Shown here: positions 42,069-53,340 of the stretch, one piece after another
Layout: each line of letters starts with the position of its first letter
Numbering within the stretch: the first letter of the stretch is position 1
Source of the DNA: Zygaena filipendulae
Taxonomy: Eukaryota > Arthropoda > Insecta > Lepidoptera > Zygaenidae
Length of the DNA stretch: 64,000 nucleotides
Direction of reading: 5' to 3'
Assembly: GCA_907165275.2 (NCBI GenBank)
Contig: OU015679.1
Coordinates: 1,550,001 to 1,614,000, forward strand
Position numbers and translations under genes: made by a program
Notes under the pieces: model-generated
The model's input: only the letters and a program-made list of their open reading frames with translations
Told to the model about the DNA's origin: nothing
Databases searched by the model: none

Positions 42069-42348
42069 ATCTTAAGATACAATCTTAATGATTAATTCCT
42101 TCTTACAATATTATTAACAATCATATCAAGGTACAATCTTAATAATATTTATTACATAGAATCAACAACATTAGCAATCATAAGATACAATCTCAATGAT
42201 TATTATTTCGAATCAACAACATTATTTACATATTAACAACCATCTTAAACATTAAAAATGTTTATATTATTATCGGACCTTCGGGGTAGTCCTTTATTAT
42301 TTGTAATATTTGTACAAGTGAATAGCATTATAATTGCCTTTAAGGTTA

Positions 42349-43218
42349 TCAGTTCACGTCTTGTAGAGTATAAACATTTTTGAAAGGCACGGCGGCCACT
42401 CTGTATGGACCTTCATACAAAAATTCAAACTTTTTTGTCTCTTTACGCCCTTTAACGGACCTGTTATCTCTACGTATTTTTACTAAGTCACCAATTTGAA
42501 ATACAATTAATTTATAACTCTTGTCATATTTCGTGCGTCGTACATTACTAGCACTTTTTAAATTCTCTCGAACTTGAGTTCTGATATCGTGTAAATTTAA
42601 GGGTTTTCTGTCGATCATGAGCTTCTCATCAAATGATAATTTATTTGGTTCACCGTACATAACTTCACACGGAGTGAAGCCTATACTGTCATGAAAACTA
42701 TTGTTATATAACTCTTCTAAAGTCGGTAGTATATTAGGCCAAGACTTATGATTCGATCCACAATAGGTTCTAAACAATCTACCCAACTCTCTGTTTACTC
42801 TTTCAACTCTATTCGGTCTAGGATTCCTCACAGTGGTATATATAGCTTTGATGCCCAACTCTTTCACGCCATCCCTCCACACATTACTTATAAATTGCTT
42901 TCCATTGTCAGTCATTATAGTTTTCGGTTTTATAATTTGTGAAAAGTGTTTTAGTTTTGATAAAACACTTCTGCCTGTGGCATCTTTCATCGGGTATAAC
43001 TTTATAAATTTACTGAATGTGTCCTGAAAGACTATTATGAATTTCAGCCCGAGGGTTCCTGCTGGTAGCGGTCCGTATATATCTGCCATTACAATGTCTC
43101 CAATGTCTTTAAACAATATCGGCTGACAGGGTCCAACATATTTAATATTCTCGCTCTTTGACATTTGGCATACATGACATGTTTTAATCCTCTTTCTCAC
43201 ATCTCTAGTAAGCGCATG
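42349..43218 (-). pseudogene. pol: Family-A integrase
   Basis: This frame is in phase with the RT frame upstream, separated only by an in-frame TAA at 43219-43221. The zinc finger Cys pair is 'CHVCQMSK'; its His pair lies upstream in the RT frame ('HLEMGHQGAY'). Catalytic positions: Asp in 'VMADIYGPL', Asp in 'IMTDNGKQF', Glu in 'RVERVNREL'. A C-terminal domain with 'FQIGDLVKIRRDNRS' and 'YEGPYRVAAV' follows, ending at 42349. Integrase would insert the DNA copy. The premature stop would prevent its translation from the polyprotein unless read through. Confidence 0.85.
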
Positions 43219-43221
43219 CCA

Positions 43222-44625
43222 TTAAAATCTATCTTTAATATATTTTACAACTTTATAAGCACCTTGATGCCCCATTTCAAGGTGTACTTGATCGATTATA
43301 TCGTTAATTAAGATTTTTGGAAGATATATGACTTCCTTGCTTGTCTCATTAAGGGGTGCACCCCTTAGATATGTTTCAAACTTTTTTATACAACTTATTA
43401 TTGCATAAAATTCTTGTTCAGTTACTGTCCAGTTTAATTCTGGTCCTTTTAATGTTTTACTGTGGTATCCTAAAATTTTCATTTCGTTATTATCGTCCAA
43501 TTGATAGAGCACACCAGCCAATCCAATGCCCGAACAATCAGTCTGTAAGTAATACGGTTTATTAAAATCCGGATGGTGTAACATCACGGTTTTTATAAAT
43601 CTTTCTTTTAATCGATCAAATGCACCTTGTTCCTCAGAACCCCACTTCCATGATTGATCTTTCTTTAATAGTTTACGCAATGGTACGATCAAATTGCTAT
43701 AATCATGTATAAATCTTCGATAAAAATTACAGAGCCCCAAAAACGCTCTTAATTGTTTTACTTTCTTAGGTTTTGGAAAATCTCTTATACTCTTTAACTT
43801 GTCTGGATCTGTTTGTATCCCTTCAGTGGATATTATGAAACCCAACATCTTAATCTCTTTACATATAAACTCACATTTTTGCAAGTTACAGGTCATACCC
43901 GCTTCAAACAGTTTGCCAAGGACCGTCTGTATATGTTCGAAGTGTAAATCCAACGTTCCAGTTGTGATAATTGCCAAGTCATCTAAGTAATTCACACAAA
44001 ACTCTCTTACTTCCGGACCCAATATCTTGTCCATTGTTCGACTGAAACTTCCTACTGAAGTCTTCAATCCTTGTGGTAGTACATTGTAAACATACGACTT
44101 TCCATTGAAGGTGAACCCTGTGTACTTTCTACTTTCTTTACAAATCGGTATTTGAAAGTATGCATTATTTATGTCGATAGTGGTTATATATTTCGCACCA
44201 TGAAATGAATTCAAAACATCCAATTGCATTGGAGGTTTTTCAGTTTCGCCAATCATCTTTTTGTTTATGCCTCTAGCATCTAATAAGACTCTTATAGAGC
44301 CGTCTTTCTTCAATGTGAAAGTTAACGGACTACTGTATGGTGTTGACATTCTCGTTATAATACCATTACTCTCCATCTCATCCAACTTCGATTGAAGTTT
44401 CGCCCTGTAGGCGTATGGTATAGGGTAAGATCTGTTTACAATAGGAAGCTCATCGATCATCTCTATCTTATATTCGTAGCAATTCGCTCGTCCTAGTTGT
44501 TCGGAGAACATAGAAACATAAGATTTTAGAACAACTTTTAAAGTCTCTCTATTTTTAGTGTTTAAGTCACAACCAAAACTTGAGAAATCAATTTTGCATA
44601 TTGCTACAATATTCCTCTTGAACAA
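43222..44625 (-). pseudogene. pol: Family-A reverse transcriptase and RNase H
   Basis: About 465 codons with the Ty3/gypsy order. RT motifs: 'GIITRMSTPYSSPLTF', 'LLDARGINKKM', 'TTIDINNAYFQIPI', 'LPQGLKTSVGSF' and catalytic 'YLDDLAII'. Thumb: 'LGFIISTEGIQTDPDKL' and 'LRAFLGLCNFYRRFI'. RNase H: 'YLQTDCSGIGLAGVLYQ' and 'NWTVTEQEFYAII'. It then runs into the integrase His pair before an in-frame stop. All catalytic Asp residues I can judge are present. A frameshift near 44626-44642 separates it from the protease frame, so it is broken at both ends but internally well kept. Confidence 0.9.
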
Positions 44626-44642
44626 CTCTATAAAATATTATA

Positions 44643-45128
44643 TTATATATACATTCCAGTCTTATCAGTACTTAAATCTATGATGGCCCTATTCATCCTT
44701 AGCCAATCAAAACCAATAATACAAGATCTTACTAATTTAGGCACAATTAAGAAACTTGTTTCAATAATTAAATCGTTAAATCTCACAGGCAACAATACTA
44801 TCTGTTGTATTTTAGAGCTCTTTTGTCCGAGGCTCTTTTGTCTTATTTGAATCGCCTTTACAGGCATAGTAGCTAAATTCTGATTTTTCTTTGCAATTTC
44901 GATCCAGAGCTCTTCTGATATACAGGTAATATCGCTCCCTTTGTCCAGGAGAGCCTCTATCTCAAAATTGAATATATTTATTACAACTTCACTTTTAAAA
45001 TTTTCTAGAACTTCAATTTCTCTCTGAGATTCATTTAAAACAGACTTAACATTAAGTTCTGAGATAATGACTCCCTGTTGCAACATGTCTTGTCTATTTT
45101 GTAAGTGTTTTACAAAGTTGTACTTCAT
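44643..45128 (-). pseudogene. pol: Family-A aspartic protease
   Basis: About 160 codons of a retropepsin-like domain. The active-site stretch reads 'ALLDKGSDITCISEEL', where the usual Thr/Ser between Asp and Gly is Lys, which should impair or abolish activity. The flap-side and C-terminal signature 'SCIIGFDWLRMNRAII' is present. The protease would process the polyprotein. It stops just short of the RT frame, in a different phase. Confidence 0.8.
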
Positions 45129-46065
45129 ATTATTAAACCCATAGCCTAACCCCTCTTTGTGAGTTTGACCATTTAGTTCGATAGGTTTGTAGAGTCCTTG
45201 AGAATTCTTTCCTAACTTCTAGCCTGGGCGCCACCCCATGCTCTTCATAATATCGAACCCACGGTTCCTTACACTGCCGACTGCAACCGGAACCCTCTTC
45301 GCAGTCTTCAGTTGTTTAAAGGTGCGGTGCCTTCACTCTCCCGCTCCTCTTCTAAATTGCCCGATGTCACTGTCGACGTCGGTTTTGTTTCACTAGGTTT
45401 CCGCCACTCTTTGCGGTATTTACTTTGAAAATCTTTTTTCCAATTTTCATTAATATTCTTGTTGCATTTTTGAAATTTCACAGGTTGGTTGCCTTTCCTC
45501 CGCTCTATTATCATCCAAAGCCCTGAGGAATTTTGTTACCTCAGCAATCACGTTTAAAGTCATTAAAACTATACCATGAATCTTTATAAATTCGGGCCCA
45601 CGCCTTTGCCTCCACCTTAAGACACTCAATAGCAATTTGTACCTCTCGTCCTTTCACATCACGTCTCTTTTCAAGATACGTTTCTAGGTCCTCGATAAAA
45701 GTAACCGGATGCCCCTTCTCCGGGTTACTGAATTTAGGTTTTTCGTGCTGTAAACTCGATATATCGTTTACATATATGATTTTCTCTTGAACTTCCGGCT
45801 CTGAACTCTCAATTGTAACCTCTTGAGGTACATCTTCCTTTTCAGATGGCCGCTTAAGCTCTTGTTCGAGAACTTCAATTTTGTTTTGTAACTGTCGTGT
45901 AGTTCGCTTGAACGACTTGTACAAACGATCATATTTTGTTTCATTATCAGGTACCTCCTTTTCTCTGCCTTCGCGCCGCCTTTTACGCTGTGGCTGTACA
46001 TTTTCTATTTCGGTCTCGGCTTCAACAGACTCCGTGGGTCCTACATTCTCCTTCCTCTTGCCCAT
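45129..46065 (-). pseudogene. gag: Family-A gag, frameshifted
   Basis: From ATG 46065 ('MGKRKENVGPTES') a charged region with a long coiled coil ('LQNKIEVLEQELKRPSE') leads to a capsid-like domain ('GHPVTFIEDLETYLEKRRDVKG', 'ECLKVEAKAWARIY'), where the frame breaks at 45541. The C-terminal half continues in other frames (45308-45514, with 'SKYRKEWRKPSE') and ends in a Cys-containing stretch near 45240-45300. At least two frameshifts. Confidence 0.75.
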
Positions 46066-46759
46066 TTTTATTTATGCATTGATTCACTGGATTAAAATTA
46101 TTAAAAATCAAACTAAATCACAAGACAAGTCACTTAACAACTATTACACTTAACAACTATTATGATACAATTAATTGAAGGATCGTCTTTGCGATGTCAG
46201 TAATAGAACTTTCGCTTTTAGCACTGTTAAAATGTCAATAATTGTCTTTACATATCACTTTCACTATTAATGTTACTCGAGAATGTCTTTTATACAGGGT
46301 GTAAAAAGACCGGCGACATAACCGCTATAAATCCATATAAAATAGTAATTAAAGTTATTCTGCAGTAAAAATATTGTTGGGAAATCTAATTTTATTTTTA
46401 GGTTAAAAAAAAAATATTAATTTACAGCGCGCAATGTACTCGCAAATCTACACCACAGTACCTACTAACGCCTACACTGTCCGACAGCGACGAGTCTACC
46501 CCGATCGCACCTGCGCTCATCGCGCGTCGGCCAACCGGTCGGGCAACCCGACCGCGGCGCGTGCACACCGCGTCACCGAGAGCGCAGAGAGAGCACAGAG
46601 CTAATTTGAAATTAGCTAAATACCTACTTCGATGCTATTTGGTTTCGGAACTAATAACTAGGTAGCCCGCAACTACATACACAAGAAAATGTAGAATTTA
46701 GGTACTATCAGTATAATTTAATTAGGTGATTTGTTTACAACTGCTAGGTACTTACTTAC
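46066..46759. other. Family-A leader fragment, then unassigned DNA
   Basis: About 200 bp next to gag looks like leader. From about 46296 ('acagggtgtaaaaag') the sequence changes character, with a GC-rich block at 46430-46600. Neither a primer binding site nor LTR-A is present, so the element is broken here. Confidence 0.45.
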
Positions 46760-47094
46760 CTACTCGTCGGCTTCATCAGGAACTGGTCTCTCGACTCGAA
46801 CGGGGCACTGTTCGAATTGACGGCCTTCTTCGTGGATGCATGTTCGCGCTCTCAATAAGGTATTCTGGTGCACCAGCTGCAGAATACCTTCCTGTTCCGA
46901 CTGTCGCTTGAGTTCCTCAAACACATCCACAATTTTTTGCCTCATTGTACCGGCATCGGTGCAAGAAGGTGCGGTCGATCTCTTTTCAGTACCTTCCATA
47001 CAGTGGTATGAGATACGATATGCCGCGCACGATTCCCTCGTTGCTGCCGTAGTACACGCGAGGCCGTCCGCACTCCGAGTCGAGGGTTAGCCCT
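46760..47094 (-). pseudogene. HTH/DUF4817-type gene, downstream part
   Basis: Across the LTR-B insertion the frame stays in phase: 'NPRLGVRTASRVL', then 'VSHTTVWKVLKRDRPH', a helix-turn-helix like that of Tc3/mariner-related transposases. It reaches a stop at 46942-46944. A further short frame to 46760 encodes 'VDVFEELKRQSEQEG' and may be an unrelated or shifted continuation. The catalytic core expected for a transposase is absent. Confidence 0.5.
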
Positions 47095-49747
47095 TGTAAC
47101 TTACCCCCCCTCGCGCGACTTCTTCCAATCTACTTCTTACTACGATAATCTCTAATTTGGCCTGATTGTCTAGTGGTTAGGACTCTAACTTCGTTGTGTG
47201 CAGTTACCTATGATTCTTTTAGGTTGAGATTGAACTATCGTCTTAGTATTTGCATCATAGTTTTTAGTTTTGGTTAAGTTTATAGCTAAGATTCTAAAGT
47301 TTAGACTAGTACACGGACGAATCCCTATTTTTATTGCTTTCGTGCGACCTCTTTCCTAACTTTAGGTGGATGATCTATTTTTAATTCATCTATGTGGATG
47401 ATCTACTTTTAGTTTATTTATGTGGATGATCTAGTTTTGTTAGTTTGTTTGTGACGACCTGCCTCCCTAACATTATATCGATGTTCTATTTTATTAGTTT
47501 GTTTACCGGCCTAAATCATTAGTTTATATTGACGACCTAATCTATTGGCTTGTAGGCTAAGGTTGAATAATCCTGACCCTAATGTTTGGCTATCTCTACA
47601 GTTTGTTTTAGGTTGTGTTTGTCGGTTTAACTCCGGTCAACATCTCGTCAAAAGCTACCATTCCTGGCTCAGATGGCTCAGACATTGCCAGGACGCATAA
47701 ATATATATAATAAACCACCCAGACGATTCTATTCCAAGGTCGACCAGATTTTGTCCCCTCAGCATGACGCAAGCATTGGCCACAGGAACCTCAAGTACTA
47801 CGTGAAATGATTGTTGGCACTGCAACCAATCCCGACGTCAAACCGAAGGTAAGGCTTCCAGTTAATACATAAGTATTCGCCAGAAGGTGGTATAGCCCCT
47901 CCTGCGCTATTCCACGGTGATGACCATCCAGCACAATGCCTTCGTCACCTCCCCCAACCTGTTTCACAAGGTAGAGGATCATTCTAGATGGTTACATCTA
48001 AGATCATTCACCAGCGTCCATTTCAGGAATCCAGTGAGGAGACTGTACGTCCCCAGTCCGAAGACTACCGCCGCGTTGGAGCCATGGTGAGCCCTTGAAT
48101 ATGTGCCAGCCCGAAGACCAGGGTTGGGTGGGACCACCACAAACCAAACCCCAGCACAGTGATCCAAAATTGTATGTGTGTGTTATCGGAGACCAATCTC
48201 TCCCTGGAACCTGGAACTTCAGCTGATGAACTCTCTGTCATACTGCAAGCAGTAAGGCCGTAGCCTAGCCGTAGCTGTAGAGTTGAATGGCTCTCTCTCC
48301 CCTGTGAACTCACTCGGGCATCCAACTCGTTCTGCCACATCAGAACATTGGCAAGCACATCGTGTTGAAAAACACAAAGGTTGCCGAGAATCTAGCGTCA
48401 GCGACGAGGTCGCCAACAGCCGATCCCCCAGCCTCTGCACAACGGTCTCGATCGCAAAGCGCAGGGACCTACGTAAGCATACATGTGGTTGCGAGTCACA
48501 GTAGCTCCAGTCTGTCTCCGCAGCCAGCAATCGAGCCACAGAGCGCATTGGCCCATCGATAATATTTGCAATAAAAAGAAAGGTGAAACAGAAATAAGAG
48601 CGAACAACCCTTCCCTGGTGTAGGAGAGGGCCGGCATCTCCAGTCAGCCGCATCGGTGATATGTAGATTGAATAACACGGAAGGCGTTGTTATTCAAGGC
48701 GCACAACGAAACTCGTCACGGCGCAGATGACTCAAGGCGCGGATTTCTACCCATCTACGCCATCATACGCTCGCGACGTGCAATGTCCAACCGTTCAAGA
48801 TTAGAGTTCCGTTTGCTTCGAGCCTATTTGGTACTATGATTTGAAGATCCTTCCTCGTGACTAATGTTTTCAGGTCTACGCTCAAGATATCCTTACGGAC
48901 GTCAAGTGCACTGACAGACCTTCGCACAAAAACATTAAACCACTCTGCGCTATCGCTCGCTCAACAAGACTATTCGTAACGAACCGTCTTTTGTAATGAT
49001 AAAAACCAATACAACATTCTACTCAAAGCATCTTGTTCACGAGGCGCATCGGCCCACATACGCTTTCATGCGACCACCAAGTATCACAATCGCGCATGCT
49101 CGCCTCTGCACAACGCAATCAGGACACAATGCGTAATGACGAAACTTTCAGGTCGCATGTACGAATCCTTGCACAAACCGATAAATCGTTCTGCGCGCAG
49201 ACCGCTCGACCACGACGTACTTTGCATGAATATTATTTATTAAAAAATTTGTATGAGAAAATAAATTTTATGTTTGATAAATGTGCAATGATATTATATT
49301 TATTGTCCCTTAGACGTTCCCTCCCCATCGCATTCGTTTATTATTACACTATTATCAATTTACTTTCCCAACAAACTTTTGTCGTCAGGACATTTTTTTA
49401 CCTCCGTAGATAAACGGCTCGTGGATACTGGCGGTGCGTTCACAGAGACGCCTGAGGCGGGGATTCGTGTTTTCCAACTTGATCCTATACTCTTGAAACT
49501 TAACATACATTTAGAATTCCCTAATATAAGCACTTTCCTTCATATAATATTTTGTCCTAACTTCTTTAGTTTAGGAGTTATTATTGATAAACGTACTAAA
49601 ACTTGTTTTCGATGTTATTTGAACCGTAATGTCCTCTAATATGTTTTAAATGTAATTTTATAGGTGTATTTTATTATCTTCTATACTTTAATAATTATTT
49701 AAGATTTTAATTATAACCAAAAAAACAAAACCTTATGGGTCGTCACA
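47095..49747 (-). repeat. Family-B solo LTR, copy B2
   Basis: 2653 bp on the minus strand from TGTGACGACCC (49747) to GTTACA (47095), flanked by CCCT at 47091-47094 and 49748-49751. Highly similar to B1 but without the 217-bp insertion. It splits the DUF4817-type gene. Confidence 0.92.
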
Positions 49748-50000
49748 CCCTCATTACCGCCAGTATGGCTTCTTCAGCCGCAGCACGTACTGGCCTGCCA
49801 CCGCCCGGTGCAATAGGCACGATCGGTTGGTTCTCCCGCACGCGATACACGACTTGTAAAATCACGCGAGGGTTTCGAGGCTGATGGGCATCAGGATATC
49901 TAGTACCATATTGACGAAGAGCTTCGGCAAGATTTCCTTCAGCTCTGCCATAACAGTAAAGCATATTCAGATACTCTTCAGCTGTATAATGATACGACAT
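49748..50000 (-). pseudogene. HTH/DUF4817-type gene, upstream part
   Basis: From ATG 50000 ('MSYHYTAEEYLNM') about 84 codons match the N-terminal DUF4817-like domain common in insect mobile-element proteins. Motifs include 'YGRAEGNLAEALRQYGTRYP', then 'VVYRVRENQP' and a Pro/Gly linker. The frame is cut at the LTR-B insertion and resumes in phase at 47094. Without the insertion it would read about 134 codons before a stop. The function is probably DNA binding in a transposase; domestication cannot be judged. Confidence 0.6.
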
Positions 50001-50985
50001 CGTTCACTCTCTCTTGTCACAACTCACAACACAAACAAAATACCTATCTATCAAAAGAAAACTAAATAAAAACACAACTGCACTCAAAACACTCATACCC
50101 GGGAAACACTGTTCATTCGGAGACGACCGCGATCGAACTAATTTACCTAGATTTATTCGCAAAAGAACAAGTTAGTACCTACTTTACGTGACTACAGACT
50201 AGAGATGTCCCCACGCAAATTATCCCCGTCCGATTCGATAAATAATTTATTTTTTATTTTTGGAAAGTTCAATTAATTTATTAAAGATTAGATTACTACG
50301 AACTTAAAAATAATTTCAATACACAAATAATGAAATTGATAAAGAAATAAGTAGGCACTCAGTGTAAATCATCATCCAGTAATTTAATTTGAAATGAAAA
50401 CGTATTAACAATAATTAAGCGTCATTTATTAGCAAAGAAAAGGATAAATTTAGATTATTAAATAAAAAAATTAAACTGTTCTTCCTCTAGAGGCAAAAAA
50501 TATTAATAAATTTATAATCTAAGTTAATCAATAACTAATATCTAATCGAGTTATTTAAGATATTTTTTTTTATGAATTGTATGTACATACTTTGATACAA
50601 TACAGTCATCTTTCAACATTAAATAACGATATACAATTTTGTTTCGATATTTCTAATCAGCTTCTACCACAACACTAGCTGTAGGCGGCACCTGTGTGCA
50701 ATGAGAGAGCGGGCAGAGAGCGGTGTCTTTGATGCCCGCCGCGCGCGCTAGGTGTAGGTAGCAATTTCTTTGACAAAGGCCGCGCGCGCACTTTCCGAAT
50801 GGAAAGCATTTCGGCAAGTTGAAAATTAAATTTGATACGGGCCCTCTCTGAAGAAGGAACCTGAGAACTTTCTATTGCAAGCCGGCTGGTTACAGAATCT
50901 GTACCTATCTGATAGAATTATTTAAAACGGCCGTAAATTAACTAGACCGTAATTCAAAACTCCTATTGTTTCATTATTTCGGCAA
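50001..50985. other. Unassigned region
   Basis: Upstream DNA of the DUF4817-type gene, then AT-rich sequence. A GC-rich block (50690-50800) holds 'gcccgccgcgcgcgc' and a related 'ggccgcgcgcgc' 55 bp later. No gene seen. Confidence 0.4.
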
Positions 50986-51115
50986 GTGCAATCACTACCC
51001 AGATGGTGTAGCGCGTAAACCAGACTACTCACCGCACACTCCCGATTATACCGGCTTCAAATCCTAACAACGATTACTTCGTAATTGTTGTATTCTTAAT
51101 AAAACTCAGGAATTA
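50986..51115 (+). repeat. tRNA-derived SINE-like fragment
   Basis: TGGTGTAGCGCG (51004) fits an RNA polymerase III A box, and GGCTTCAAATCC (51054) is close to a B box, about 40 bp apart. No tRNA cloverleaf or A-tail is evident. Confidence 0.35.
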
Positions 51116-51444
51116 ATTAATCCGGTTTATTATTATATGAACACCGCGTGACCCAAAGTGAAAAGAATATAAAGAGAGCGGCGATATGTGTGACGGAGAC
51201 AACAAATAGTAACGTTCCGTATCTCACACTCTCCCACACATATTTACACAGTAATCAAAAGAAACTTAACCCTAGATCACTAACCTTCGTCGAAACGACG
51301 ACGCGAACTAAAAAAAAGCGGTATAAATTTTGAGTGCGTCGTCGTACGCATTTCATATTCCAGCTAATCTCAGTCGACCCGCAGCTCGTGCGGCATACGG
51401 GTGTGTTTTTGTGTAGGGGCCCTGTGTACGCCGTTCGACCCACC

Positions 51445-51933
51445 ATGAGTCGTCGATTCGACGAAGGTTAGTATTAACGTTATTCTTGCAGAGTTATTTT
51501 TCATTCTTTTTTGGTGTTATAATTATTTCGGTGTTCTGTAAACTTTGTACTTAATTTGCCTACATTGAAATAAGAACCTACATTATTTTTTTTTGTATAT
51601 TTTTTTATTTTAGATACGATTCGTCGGCTATTATTAGAAGATAATAGTGACGAAGACTGCTCTGCGAGTGAGAAAGAAGACCACCTAGAGGCTGATCTGG
51701 CTTATGAAACAGATGGTGAGGAAGAGATTTTTTCTGTGGTAGAACAATCGCCTTCTACTGAAGACATTCAGGCAAGTGCATCTTCATCAATTGAAGACCC
51801 GTTACCTAGCACTTCGGGTCAACCACATGAACTAATTATTACACCATCACGTAATATTCTTCGCGGAAAAAACAAACACAAATGGTCACTTTGGACGCTA
51901 ACAAAAAACCTTTACCGAGGCGTGAGTACTTGA
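51445..51933 (+). pseudogene. piggyBac-like transposase, N-terminal part with an intron
   Basis: ATG 51445 opens a short exon ('MSRRFDE', 51445-51466). GTTAGT at 51467 and TTTTTATTTTAG ending at 51613 mark a likely 147-bp intron that keeps phase. Exon 2 reads an acidic N-terminus ('LLEDNSDEDCSASEKED') and a Ser/Pro-rich stretch, then 'GKNKHKW', the usual entry to the piggyBac core. There the sequence jumps to the C-terminal part and the frame ends at 51933. The Asp catalytic residues of the family lie in the deleted middle. Confidence 0.75.
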
Positions 51934-52241
51934 AAATACTTCATCAAAAATTGGTCGAGCCACACATGCAAAAAAGATTACAAATTCCGACACTTCAAAC
52001 GGGGCTGCGGGACTCAATAACAGCGATTTTGAATATGCCAGGAACCAGTATTTCCACTTCTACACATGAAACTGACCAAAGAGAAGATACAGTTAATCTA
52101 CCTATCGCCAAAAAAAGAAAAATTTGTGCAATTTGCCCCTCCGCAAAGCGAAGAATGACAAAGAGTTGTTGCACCAAGTGCAACAAATCCTTGTGTGGCG
52201 ATCACAAACTTGACATTTGTCACAAATGTATTAATTCATAG
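51882..52241 (+). pseudogene. piggyBac-like transposase, C-terminal part
   Basis: In a different phase from the N-terminal part, about 110 codons include 'RREYLKILHQKLVEPHMQKRL' (trimmed here) and the Cys-rich C-terminal domain: 'CAICPS', 'CCTKCNKSLCGDHK' and 'CHKC'. This is the zinc-binding domain piggyBac transposases use to bind element ends. The internal deletion joined the two parts out of frame near 51900. Confidence 0.75.
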
Positions 52242-52600
52242 TTTTTTTCTAAAATGTTTCTTTCTTTAGTTGATTTTATTACTTAATTTTATTATTTTCA
52301 TATTTTTTCAAGTCTTTGTTTTTTTTAGTTAATAAGATTTAAGCATTTAAAAAAACAAAAATATTCAAAGGAGTATAAACTTTGATCTCAATTAAAAGAC
52401 TGACAAAGTAATTAAAATGTGATTTTAGTAATTAAAAAACGTATAAGCATGTTAACAAATGATTATTGTAATAAATAAGTAAAACAAATATAAATATTTT
52501 ATTCCATAAACCCTTAGAAGCCTCCCTTTTATACGGCGTAGTCGAAACGACGAAGGTTAGTAATAAGCGTTGGAAAATAAGGTTAGTAATCTAGGGTTAA

Positions 52601-53068
52601 GGGGCTCCCCCACGCCAATAACCTTGGGCGCGCGAGCTTTCTTTCGTCCCACCCTACCTGACTCACCTCTGTGTAATTACGACATTTGAGTTATAAAAGC
52701 GCCATCTTTTAAAAAGTATTACTATTGCTAATTATAATGCTTAGAACGACATCTAACAGATTTTCCTCGTGCTACAATAAACTGCGGTGCAAGCGATAGC
52801 GGGAGGTTGTGTTGCGCACGTCATTTCAGATTAGACAAGCTCTACCATTATAGACCCGCAGCCCAGGCACAAATTTTATCACACAATATCATCACGATAT
52901 TAAATAAAACTATGTAAATTTACTAGAAAAATTTATTCATACAATTTGTATATTGTAACAATCACAGTAAGTAACAGTAAAATGACTGTATTTTTAAATA
53001 AATAAAAAATGTAAAATACCTAGCCCGGAAGATTGCTTTTAAACAATAAGGTAACCAGTTGTTCTTTA
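52601..53068. other. Unassigned region
   Basis: Mixed composition with no coding motif; short tandem 'gtaacagtaa' words near 52970. Confidence 0.4.
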
Positions 53069-53340
53069 TTTAACCGACTTCAAAAAAGGAGGTTCTCTGT
53101 TTGACTTGTATGACTGTATTTATGTTTTTCCATGATAATCTTGCTTTTGACTGAACCGATTTTGATGCGGTTTTCGGAAAAGTATTTATTACACTTAAGA
53201 GCAGGTTTTGTAAAAGGTTATGAGTTTGAATCGTATGTATGTATGTTTGTCCGCGATTATCATGCATCTGCCTGAACTGATTTTGTTGCAGTTTTCAGAA
53301 AAGTATTTTCAGAATTTTGACTCTTTACAGTTGACTTTTC
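53069..53340 (+). repeat. Dispersed repeat of a type common in Lepidoptera
   Basis: It starts AACCGACTTCAAAAAAGGAGG and carries 'gaaccgattttgatgcg' and a second diverged copy of that motif near 53278 ('gaactgattttgttgc'). I recognise the opening as a widespread lepidopteran repeat, but I cannot name its class with certainty. Confidence 0.55.

Larger units (their letters stand above)
22905..42222 (-). repeat. Right arm of the giant inverted repeat
   Basis: After removing provirus 2 (26708-42068 plus one target copy), about 3.95 kb remains, equal in length to the left arm and its reverse complement. Homology with the left arm ends at 42222 near 'gaatcaacaacatta', but the family-A element itself continues into pol and gag, so this arm is probably the original. 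Confidence 0.9.
42223..46065 (-). mobile_element. Ty3/gypsy coding region of the family-A element (Ulysses/Osvaldo-like)
   Basis: Gag, protease, RT-RNase H and integrase lie in order on the minus strand. They are continuous with the 3' untranslated region that leads to LTR A4, so this is the coding part of a family-A element. Very long LTRs and a coiled-coil Gag fit the Ulysses/Osvaldo group of Ty3/gypsy, a placement made from memory. Stops and frameshifts break it. Its 5' LTR is not found upstream of gag. Confidence 0.8.
51270..52596 (+). mobile_element. Internally deleted piggyBac-like element
   Basis: 1327 bp flanked by TTAA at 51266-51269 and 52597-52600. Ends are inverted: CCCTAGATCACTAACC on the left, and the right end read inward is CCCTAGATTACTAACC. 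A second motif, CGTCGAAACGACG near 51288, recurs in inverted form near 52543-52556. The element keeps transposase sequence from both ends but not the catalytic middle, so it could move only if supplied in trans. Confidence 0.9.
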
